NCBI GenBank assembly: GCA_023450535.1
Contig: JAEXGX010000273.1
Coordinates: forward strand, 1 to 11,625
Source: Pseudomonadota bacterium
GTDB taxonomy: Bacteria > Desulfobacterota > Desulfovibrionia > Desulfovibrionales > Desulfovibrionaceae
DNA length: 11,625 nucleotides
Direction of reading: 5' to 3'
Shown here in pieces: positions 5,986 to 11,625 of the stretch. Every line of letters begins with the position of its first letter. Within the stretch, counting starts at the first letter, position 1. The notes under the pieces were generated by a model. It had not been told where the DNA came from and made no database searches. It saw nothing but the letters and a program-made list of their open reading frames with translations. The translations under genes and the position numbers were made by a program.

Positions 5986-7491
5986 ATGTCACGACTGACT
6001 GTTTCCGCCGCTGCATTTTTACTGTCTTTTTGCATGTTTTCCGCCGCCGGGGTGCAAGCGGCCCGGGCGGAAAAGGTGCTCACTGTGGGGGTTGCGGCCT
6101 TTCCCGACAATCTGAGCACCAGCTTGGGGAGCTATGCTGCCCTCAGCCTGCAGTTTCAGACCTTTGAACCTCTGATCATGCGTTCCGCCGACGGCAAGGA
6201 GCTCAAGCCCTGTCTGGCCGTCAGTTGGGAGAATCCTTCTCCTCTGGTGTGGCGCTTTCACCTGCGCAAGGGCGTCAAATTTCATGACGGCACCCCCTTT
6301 AGCGCCGCAGATGTCAAATCCACCTTTGACTTCATTTTGGGCGACAACCTGTACGGCACCAAGGGGCGCGTTTCTCAGGTCGAATCCGTGAATGTCATTG
6401 ACGATTACACGGTGGAATTCATCACCAGGAATCCCTTCCCCACCTTGCTGACCGCTCTTTCCGAAATACCCGTGGAACCCAAACTGTACACGGAAAAGGT
6501 CGGCCGCAAGGGCATTCAGGATCATCCGGTGGGGACAGGCCCGTTTGTCTTTGCCCGCTGGGTTCCGGGCGACATGTATGAACTGACCGTCAATAAGGAT
6601 TACTGGGGCAGTGCGCCCAAGGTGGATCGGGTCGTACTGCGCCAGATTTCGGAAGGTTCCACACGCGTGGCTTCTCTGCTCGCGGGCGAGACGCAGATCA
6701 TTGAAGAGGTTCCCATTGACCTTGTGCCGGCCATCCAGCGCTCGGACAAGGCGAAGATAAGTTCCGTGGAATCCACGGTGGGACTGCTGCTCACCCTTGA
6801 TGTCCGCAAGCCTCCCTTTGACAATCCCAAGGTGCGCGAGGCGCTTGAGTACGCCATTAATAAGCCGCTCATTCTGGAAAAGATGCTGTACGGCAACGGC
6901 ACCTTGTTACAGGGACAGATGATCACCTCCAACACCTTCGGCTTTAACCCGCAGATTAAGGCGAGAGAGTATAACCCCGCCAAGGCAAAGCAGCTTTTGG
7001 CCGAAGCCGGGTACCCCAACGGATTCAAGACCTCCATCACTACGAGGTCGGGCAAGTATCTTTCCGACGTGGATATCTGCAACGCGGTTTCCGGCAGCCT
7101 GCAGGAAGTGGGCATCCGGGCCGAGATAAACGTCGTCGAGGGTGGCGTGTTTTCCAAGATGATCAAGGCGCAGGATCTCGGTCCTATCCATATCGTGGGC
7201 TGGTACAGCCTGGGCGATGCGGACTTCGCCACAGTATGGTTCACGCAGGAGAGCGGCCGCGCGTTCTGGAAGAACGACGAGTTTGAGCGGCTGTTCGTCG
7301 AGGCGCGTACCACCCTGGATCAGGATACCCGCCTGAAGGCCTACAACAGAATGATGCAGATTTTCCATGACGAAGTCCCCGCCGTGACCTTGTTTGGATT
7401 GCCCAGTGTTTACGGGCAGAGCAAGAAGCTGGCCGGGTGGGAACCTTCCTCCGACAAGCTACTGCGTCTGCAGTCTGTGGAAATAGAATAA
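5986..7491 (+). CDS. dppA: Periplasmic family 5 solute-binding protein of a peptide-type ABC importer
   Basis: A 501-residue exported protein of the SBP_bac_5 family, which captures dipeptides, oligopeptides, glutathione, nickel chelates or related ligands for an ABC importer. A Sec signal peptide covers about residues 1-27, with hydrophobic core AAAFLLSFCMFSAAG and a likely cleavage after VQA or ARA. C16 is not in a proper lipobox, so I expect a soluble periplasmic protein. Family motifs include LRKGVKFHDGTPFSAADVKSTFD, VGTGPF, NKDYWG, and DNPKVREALEYAINK. The ATG at 5986 follows AAGGAGAG with suitable spacing and begins the signal peptide. The frame remains open back to 5863, but that part overlaps the M24 gene. 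The stop codon lies inside repeat element B. The gene is separated from its permease genes by 453 bases, unlike the tight spacing further on. The symbol reflects family position only; the ligand is unknown. Confidence 0.9.
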   Translation: MSRLTVSAAAFLLSFCMFSAAGVQAARAEKVLTVGVAAFPDNLSTSLGSYAALSLQFQTFEPLIMRSADGKELKPCLAVSWENPSPLVWRFHLRKGVKFHDGTPFSAADVKSTFDFILGDNLYGTKGRVSQVESVNVIDDYTVEFITRNPFPTLLTALSEIPVEPKLYTEKVGRKGIQDHPVGTGPFVFARWVPGDMYELTVNKDYWGSAPKVDRVVLRQISEGSTRVASLLAGETQIIEEVPIDLVPAIQRSDKAKISSVESTVGLLLTLDVRKPPFDNPKVREALEYAINKPLILEKMLYGNGTLLQGQMITSNTFGFNPQIKAREYNPAKAKQLLAEAGYPNGFKTSITTRSGKYLSDVDICNAVSGSLQEVGIRAEINVVEGGVFSKMIKAQDLGPIHIVGWYSLGDADFATVWFTQESGRAFWKNDEFERLFVEARTTLDQDTRLKAYNRMMQIFHDEVPAVTLFGLPSVYGQSKKLAGWEPSSDKLLRLQSVEIE

Positions 7492-7548
7492 CCGGGGCTC
7501 TGCCCCATGCCCCGGCGGGGAGAGTATCTCCCCCGGACCCCCATAATT
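7486..7548 (-). repeat. Dispersed palindromic element, copy B (inverted)
   Basis: This is the inverted counterpart of 1221-1302 and overlaps the last two codons of the solute-binding protein gene. It contains GGGGC-TCT-GCCCC (7494-7506), an alternative stem CCGGGGC/GCCCCGG (7492-7498 with 7509-7515), and a perfect 7-bp hairpin GGGGAGA-GTA-TCTCCCC (7517-7533). Directly after the gene it could end, attenuate or protect the transcript. No T-tract follows. Similarity to copy A appears to continue weakly to about 7590. Confidence 0.75.
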
Positions 7549-7639
7549 ATTGGGGTGCAGGACGTACCGTGTCCGCATTATGAGGGGGTTGAAGCCCCTT
7601 GGACCTCCAGTGGGCCGTGTGCGTTGGATATGAGGGGGC

Positions 7640-7687
7640 AGGGGGAATAATTCCCCCTACCGGGGGAGGTGTGGCAGCACCTCCCCC
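7640..7687. repeat. Two adjacent G/C-armed hairpins
   Basis: AGGGGGAATAATTCCCCCT at 7640-7658 is a palindrome with 9-bp arms and a single central base. A second hairpin follows at once: arms 7662-7671 (GGGGGAGGTG) and 7678-7687 (CACCTCCCCC) pair perfectly over 10 bp with a 6-base loop. Both could fold in the operon mRNA and pause polymerase or block 3' exonucleases. The following bases ACTAGAGC offer no T-run. Confidence 0.75.
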
Positions 7688-7689
7688 CA

Positions 7690-7913
7690 CTAGAGCAATT
7701 TCAGCTTTGAAATCACTCATGGAATCGGGCAAGGCAAGATTCCACCGCGAAGACCCGTCCATTCCAGAAGTAGCTGCAATTCACTTGCGGTGTAACCACT
7801 TGAGAAACACGCCTGGATCGGTGCTTAAACACAAGTGAATTGTGCTTGCTCCTCACGGGCAGACGGTTGCTTACTCGCAGCCTCCGGACAATTTTAAAGT
7901 TGAAATGCTCTAG
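7690..7913. repeat. 224-bp segment with terminal inverted repeats (MITE-like)
   Basis: The left end begins CTAGAGCAATTTCAGCTTTG (7690 onward), and the reverse complement of the right end (7913 backward) begins CTAGAGCATTTCAACTTTAA. Most of about 24 positions match, allowing a one-base gap. The interior has an 11-bp perfect inverted repeat and no gene. The form resembles a small non-autonomous repetitive element, but I cannot see a target-site duplication clearly. It ends 31 bases before the first permease gene. Confidence 0.5.
7777..7842. repeat. 11-bp perfect inverted repeat in the core of the 224-bp segment
   Basis: CAATTCACTTG (7777-7787) is exactly complementary to CAAGTGAATTG (7832-7842), with 44 bases between. 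The left arm and its flank (7764-7790) match 2947-2972 near the hydrogenase gene in inverted orientation. Confidence 0.75.
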
Positions 7914-7944
7914 GATCTGAACCTGGTCAAACACGAGGAATGGT

Positions 7945-8862
7945 ATGTGGTATTTCATATGGCGCAGAATACGCCTTATGCCGGTAACGCTTTTCCTGTT
8001 GATGCTGGTGGCCTTTGTTTCACTTCGGATGACGGGCGATCCTGTGGAAATCTACCTCGGCATCGACAGTACACCGGAACAGGTTCAGATTTTGACGGAA
8101 AAGCTGCACCTCGATAAATCCATCCCCATGCAATTTATATATTTTCTTGGTGATGTCGTGCGAGGAGACTTTGGGGAATCCCTGTGCTTCGGCGGTCCGG
8201 TCATGCCGATCATTATGGAGAAGCTGGGTGCAACCATGGAGCTTATTGGCTGGGGGATCGCTCTGGCCGTGGTTCTGGGGGTATTACTGGGCATTACCTG
8301 TGCCATATTCAAGGACAGGTTCACCGATTTTTTCATCAGCATTGTCGCCATTGCAGCTCAGTCCATGCCCAGTTTCTGGCTCGGTATTCTGCTTATCCAG
8401 ATATTTTCGCTGAATCTCGGCTGGCTTCCCACTTCGGGGATGGGCGGGTTCAAGCATCTCATCATGCCTGCCGTGACCCTGGGCATGTTCCTGATGCCTA
8501 ATTTCATCATGCTGACGCGCGCCAGTTTTCTGGAAACCATGCGGGAGCAGTACGTCATTACGGCCCGGGCAAAGGGTATGTCGGAAGCGCGTATTCTGTT
8601 CCGGCATGTACTGCCCAACGCCATCAGCCCGGTGATCACCTATTTGGGGCTGCAAATGGGCAGGTTGGTCGGCGGGTCGGTCATCACGGAGACCATCTTC
8701 GCCTGGCCCGGCGTCGGCCGCCTGATGATCAGCAGCATCTTCCAGCGGGATGTTCCCGTGGTCATAGCCTCGGTGTTCATCGTGTGTATTGCCATTACGG
8801 TGTGCAACCTGCTTGTGGACATCATCAACTCCCTGCTTGACCCCCGTATCCGGTTGGATTGA
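7945..8862 (+). CDS. dppB: Dipeptide/oligopeptide ABC transporter permease, DppB type
   Basis: A 305-residue inner-membrane protein that forms half of the import channel. The family's N-terminal block is present (WRRIRLMPVTLFLLMLVAF, first membrane helix about 9-29), followed by a periplasmic segment (about 30-95). Further hydrophobic helices lie at about 100-122, 130-156, 172-192, 232-252 and 273-297. The cytoplasmic EAA loop that docks the ATPase is ARAKGMSEARILFRHVLPNA (207-226). The C-terminal LLDPRIRLD is typical. Start ATG at 7945 follows GAGGA at 7935-7939. Together with the next three genes it forms a compact unit, while the binding-protein gene lies upstream beyond the repeat-filled gap. 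The symbol is by family position; the substrate is not shown. Confidence 0.92.
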   Translation: MWYFIWRRIRLMPVTLFLLMLVAFVSLRMTGDPVEIYLGIDSTPEQVQILTEKLHLDKSIPMQFIYFLGDVVRGDFGESLCFGGPVMPIIMEKLGATMELIGWGIALAVVLGVLLGITCAIFKDRFTDFFISIVAIAAQSMPSFWLGILLIQIFSLNLGWLPTSGMGGFKHLIMPAVTLGMFLMPNFIMLTRASFLETMREQYVITARAKGMSEARILFRHVLPNAISPVITYLGLQMGRLVGGSVITETIFAWPGVGRLMISSIFQRDVPVVIASVFIVCIAITVCNLLVDIINSLLDPRIRLD

Positions 8863-8895
8863 CCCGGGGGTTCGGAAACGGAAAAGGGACTGCCC

Positions 8896-9744
8896 ATGCG
8901 AAAGAGAAAACTGTTCGGCAAAAACACCAAGATGGTGATTGGCGGAATCATTGTTCTGCTCATCACACTCCTGGCTTTATTGGCCAATGTCGTTGCACCC
9001 TACGATCCCTATCAGCAGGATTTGATGAACAGGCTTTTGCCTCCCTGCTGGTATGAGGGCGGCAGTATGGCCCATCTGCTGGGCACGGACAATTACGGGC
9101 GCGACCTGTTGTCGCGGCTCATCTATGGTTCCCGTATCTCCATTCTTGTCGGGCTGAGCGCAACCCTGCTTTCCGGTATTTTGGGCACGGTGGCGGGCAT
9201 GCTTGCCGGGTACCACCGGGGGAGGCTTGAGCAGGTCATCATGCGCCTGGCCGACGCGCACCAGGCTTTTCCTGCCATTCTGCTGGCCGTGCTCATTGTA
9301 GCCGCCGTGGGGGGAAGCACCACGAATCTCATCCTGGTGCTGGGAATTTCCGGCTGGATGGTTTACGCGCGTCTTGCCTACAGCATGACGCTCAGTTTGA
9401 AGGAGCGCCCCTTTGTGGAAGCTTCACTGTCGTTCGGAGCGCGTGATGCGCACATCATTTTCAAGCATATTCTGCCGCAGATGTTGCCGTTGCTGACGGT
9501 GATTTCCACCCTTCAGGTCGCACAGATGATATTGCAGGAAACGGCGCTCAGCTTTCTCGGGCTGGGTGTTCCCCCGCCCACGGCCTCGTGGGGAAACATG
9601 CTGGCGGAAGGGCGCGACCGGTTGTGGGTGGCTCCGTGGCTGGCGAACTCGGCGGGGGTATGTATCATTATGCTGGTATGGGGCGTCAATCTGCTCGGCA
9701 ATGGTCTGAGAGAACACCTGGATCCGAAAAACAAACAGTTGTGA
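8896..9744 (+). CDS. dppC: Dipeptide/oligopeptide ABC transporter permease, DppC type
   Basis: A 282-residue inner-membrane partner of the preceding permease. The cytoplasmic N-terminus MRKRKLFGKNTK is followed by a membrane helix (about 13-34). The family motif HLLGTDNYGRD is at 60-70. Core helices follow at about 83-105, 125-160 and 199-222, and a last one near 250-270. The EAA loop is VEASLSFGARDAHIIFKHIL (174-193). The segment LSFLGLGVPPPTASWGNML (218-236) is characteristic of DppC/OppC. The ATG at 8896 has AAAAGGGA at 8882-8889 and starts 33 bases after the preceding stop. The gene ends in GTTGTGA, where an in-frame GTG of the next reading frame overlaps the stop. Confidence 0.93.
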   Translation: MRKRKLFGKNTKMVIGGIIVLLITLLALLANVVAPYDPYQQDLMNRLLPPCWYEGGSMAHLLGTDNYGRDLLSRLIYGSRISILVGLSATLLSGILGTVAGMLAGYHRGRLEQVIMRLADAHQAFPAILLAVLIVAAVGGSTTNLILVLGISGWMVYARLAYSMTLSLKERPFVEASLSFGARDAHIIFKHILPQMLPLLTVISTLQVAQMILQETALSFLGLGVPPPTASWGNMLAEGRDRLWVAPWLANSAGVCIIMLVWGVNLLGNGLREHLDPKNKQL

Positions 9745-9794
9745 CCCCGAAATTCATCACCCCAGACTTCCGCCTGCAGGCTGTTGCGGAAGGA

Positions 9795-10802
9795 ATGCAG
9801 GAAACAAACGTGCCTATACTGTCCGTAAGAGATCTGAGCATATCCTTTGAAACCGACTATGGCTCCATGCTCGCGGTGGACGGCGTCAGTTTCGATCTGG
9901 ACGCAGGGGAAATTATCGGCATCGTGGGGGAATCCGGCAGTGGAAAAAGCGTCGTCTCGCAGACGATCCTCCAGCTTGTTCCCTCTCCGCCCAGTTATGT
10001 GGAGCAGGGACAAATCCTGTTCAACGGCGAGGATTTGTTGACCAGTACGCCCGCGCGGATGCGGGAAATCCGGGGAAACGACATTTCCGTCATTTTTCAG
10101 GAACCCATGACCTCTCTGAACCCCTTGCTCAAAATCGGCACGCAGGTCATGGAACCCATGCTGCTGCACCAGGGGCTTCCCAAAAAACAGGCCGAAGCGC
10201 AGGCCAGAGAGCTGCTGGCGCGTGTGGGTTTTCCTCACCCCGAGCACATCATGAGGGAATATCCGCACCGGCTGTCCGGCGGGATGCGCCAGCGGGTGAT
10301 GATCGCTATGGCACTGGCGTGCAGGCCCAAGGTGCTTATCGCGGATGAGCCGACTACAGCCCTTGATGTGACGATCCAGGCCCAGATCTTTGATCTGCTT
10401 GAGAGTCTGCGCCGGGAAATGAACATGGCTGTGATTCTTATCACGCATGATCTTGGCGTTGTCGCGGACATGGCAGACAAGGTCATGGTCATGTACAGCG
10501 GCAGAACCATGGAAAGCGGCCCCGCCGCCTCACTGCTGAGCGTTCCCCTGCATCCCTACACAAAGGGGTTGATGCGCTGCATTCCGCCGATAGATGAAGA
10601 CGTCGCGCATCTGTCCACCATTGAGGGCACTGTGCCCAACGCCTACCGTATGCCGCCGGGTTGTCCCTTCCATCCTCGTTGCCCGGACGCCTTCGAGACC
10701 TGCGCCCGGATTCGGCCAGAACTCCGGGAGGCCGGGCCCGGCCATCGACTGGCCTGTCACCTTACCGAAGGAAACAACTCTGAAGGAGAAGGCAATGTCT
10801 GA
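9795..10802 (+). CDS. dppD: Dipeptide/oligopeptide ABC transporter ATPase, DppD type
   Basis: A 335-residue cytoplasmic ATPase that powers the importer. Walker A is GESGSGKS (45-52), the Q-loop VIFQEPMTSLNP follows, the signature is LSGGMRQ (160-166), Walker B is KVLIADEPTTALD (D184, E185), and the switch His is H218 in LITHDLG. The C-terminal oligopeptide-transporter domain keeps four Cys (C290, C296, C303, C321) in GCPFHPRCPDAFETC and ACHL, positions linked in some homologues to an iron-sulfur cluster. The start is uncertain. The ATG at 9795 has AAGGA directly against it, too close for a normal ribosome-binding site. A GTG at 9810 has AGGA 7-8 bases upstream and gives a family-like VPILSVRDLSISF start. 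A GTG at 9741 overlaps the upstream stop but lacks a site. The frame back to 9588 is inside the permease gene and is rejected. The end overlaps the next gene by 8 bases. Confidence 0.92.
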   Translation: MQETNVPILSVRDLSISFETDYGSMLAVDGVSFDLDAGEIIGIVGESGSGKSVVSQTILQLVPSPPSYVEQGQILFNGEDLLTSTPARMREIRGNDISVIFQEPMTSLNPLLKIGTQVMEPMLLHQGLPKKQAEAQARELLARVGFPHPEHIMREYPHRLSGGMRQRVMIAMALACRPKVLIADEPTTALDVTIQAQIFDLLESLRREMNMAVILITHDLGVVADMADKVMVMYSGRTMESGPAASLLSVPLHPYTKGLMRCIPPIDEDVAHLSTIEGTVPNAYRMPPGCPFHPRCPDAFETCARIRPELREAGPGHRLACHLTEGNNSEGEGNV

Positions 10803-11625
10803 ACTTCTCTCTGCTCCCGTCCATAACAGCCTGTCCGCTGCGGAAGACGCGCTGCCCCTTGTGCGGGTTGAACATCTGGTCAAGTATTTTCCTGTCGGGC
10901 GCGGCTCGGGAAAGAGGAACGTGGTGCAGGCCGTGTCGGATGTTTCTTTTGATATCCGCCGCCATGAAACGCTGGGTGTGGTGGGGGAGTCCGGCTGCGG
11001 CAAGTCCACCACCGGCCGTCTGATCCTGCAGCTCGTCAGACCCACGAGCGGAGCGGTATATTTTGAAGACAGAAATCTGTGCACACTGCCCGCTGAAGAG
11101 TTACGGCGGGTGCGCCTGGACATGCGCATGATATTCCAGGACCCGTTCAGTTCCCTGGATCCGCGTCAGACTGTGGAAAAGATCATTGCGGAGCCTATGG
11201 AGATAGCCGGAAGGGATGCGAAAGAGCGCCGGGAGATCGTGCGGGAGCTTCTCCCCACTGTGGGGCTTGCGGATTACCATGCCACGCGGTATCCGCACGA
11301 ATTTTCCGGCGGGCAGCGCCAGCGCATAGGTATAGCGCGTTCCCTGGTGTTGAACCCCAAGTTCATTGTGTGCGATGAACCTGTCTCCGCGCTGGATGTT
11401 TCGGTGCAGGCGCAGATCATCAACTTGCTGAAAGGTCTACAGGAAAAATTTTCTTTGACTTACATATTCATATCCCATGATCTGGCAGTGGTGCGCCATA
11501 TTTCGGATCGCGTCGCTGTCATGTATCTGGGCAAAATGATGGAGCTGGCGAATAAAAGAGAACTTTTCACGCATCCCTTACATCCGTATACACTGGCGCT
11601 GCTGTCGGCCATTCCCAACAGCGAA
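10795..11625 (+). CDS. dppF: Dipeptide/oligopeptide ABC transporter ATPase, DppF type (partial, runs off window)
   Basis: The second ATPase of the importer. The first 277 residues are present and the frame is open to the last base of the window. The start ATG lies within ATGTCTGA, overlapping the preceding stop by 8 bases, with AAGGAG at 10782-10787; this overlap implies translational coupling. After a leader of about 20 residues come Walker A GESGCGKS (64-71), Q-loop MIFQDPFSSLDP, signature FSGGQRQ (170-176), Walker B IVCDEPVSALD (D194, E195) and switch His H228 in ISHDLAV. The stretch HPLHPYTLALLSAIP begins the family's C-terminal domain. About 40-60 residues are probably missing by comparison with the family's usual length. 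DppF/OppF proteins pair with DppD/OppD as a heterodimeric motor. Confidence 0.93.
   Translation, partial: MSELLSAPVHNSLSAAEDALPLVRVEHLVKYFPVGRGSGKRNVVQAVSDVSFDIRRHETLGVVGESGCGKSTTGRLILQLVRPTSGAVYFEDRNLCTLPAEELRRVRLDMRMIFQDPFSSLDPRQTVEKIIAEPMEIAGRDAKERREIVRELLPTVGLADYHATRYPHEFSGGQRQRIGIARSLVLNPKFIVCDEPVSALDVSVQAQIINLLKGLQEKFSLTYIFISHDLAVVRHISDRVAVMYLGKMMELANKRELFTHPLHPYTLALLSAIPNSE

Larger units (their letters stand above)
7492..7944. other. 453-bp non-coding gap inside the transporter operon
   Basis: I find no believable gene in this stretch. It holds copy B of the dispersed element, two further G/C hairpins (7640-7687) and a 224-bp segment bounded by inverted repeats (7690-7913). I found no convincing promoter for the permease genes; TTGAAA at 7900-7905 has no partner -10 box at the right distance. 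Confidence 0.7.

Noticed and set aside
5986..6070. Lipoprotein signal in the solute-binding protein
   Set aside because: C16 is preceded by LSF, which does not fit a lipobox, and the hydrophobic core continues past it to AxA cleavage sites.
7599..7838. Small frames on both strands in the gap before the first permease gene
   Set aside because: They run across palindromes and an inverted-repeat element, show no domain and lack credible ribosome-binding sites.
9513..10448. Open reading frame of 311 codons on the minus strand
   Set aside because: It is antisense to the permease and ATPase genes, which carry complete ABC motifs. No domain is recognisable in the minus-strand product.

Overview
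The window reads as a chromosomal segment of a strict anaerobe of the Desulfovibrio/Bilophila type. This is an inference. It rests on the moderately high GC of most genes, a group B monomeric [FeFe]-hydrogenase, and GC-rich palindromic intergenic elements of the GGGGCAGAGCCCC kind. No rRNA, tRNA, transposase, phage gene or CRISPR array is visible.

Layout. (1) 77-1030, plus strand: a KpsF/GutQ-like protein with an SIS domain and two CBS repeats, whose SIS active site looks degenerate. (2) 1031-1345: a non-coding convergent gap packed with inverted repeats. (3) 1346-2761, minus strand: a group B [FeFe]-hydrogenase of 471 residues with a complete H-cluster ligand set. (4) 2762-3161: a non-coding divergent gap with an AT-rich, operator-like half. 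(5) 3162-11625, plus strand: a co-directional cluster made of a YheO/DauR-type PAS-HTH regulator, an aspartate-dehydrogenase-family oxidoreductase, an M24-family (creatinase/prolidase fold) hydrolase, a periplasmic family 5 solute-binding protein, then, after a 453-bp repeat-filled gap, two permeases and two ATPases of a dipeptide/oligopeptide ABC transporter. The second ATPase gene runs off the window end.

How the genes may work together (inference). The ABC system imports a peptide or amino-acid conjugate, the M24 enzyme cleaves it, and the dehydrogenase oxidatively deaminates a released amino acid (aspartate or similar). The first gene encodes a regulator of a family that senses small metabolites such as amino acids. 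I do not recognise this combination as a characterised pathway.

The non-coding DNA is the other notable part. A palindromic element at 1221-1302 recurs in inverted orientation at 7486-7548. A 25-bp perfect inverted repeat sits at 1048-1104. Three exact or near-exact 13-bp tandem units lie between the regulator and the dehydrogenase. A 224-bp segment with terminal inverted repeats lies just upstream of the first permease gene.
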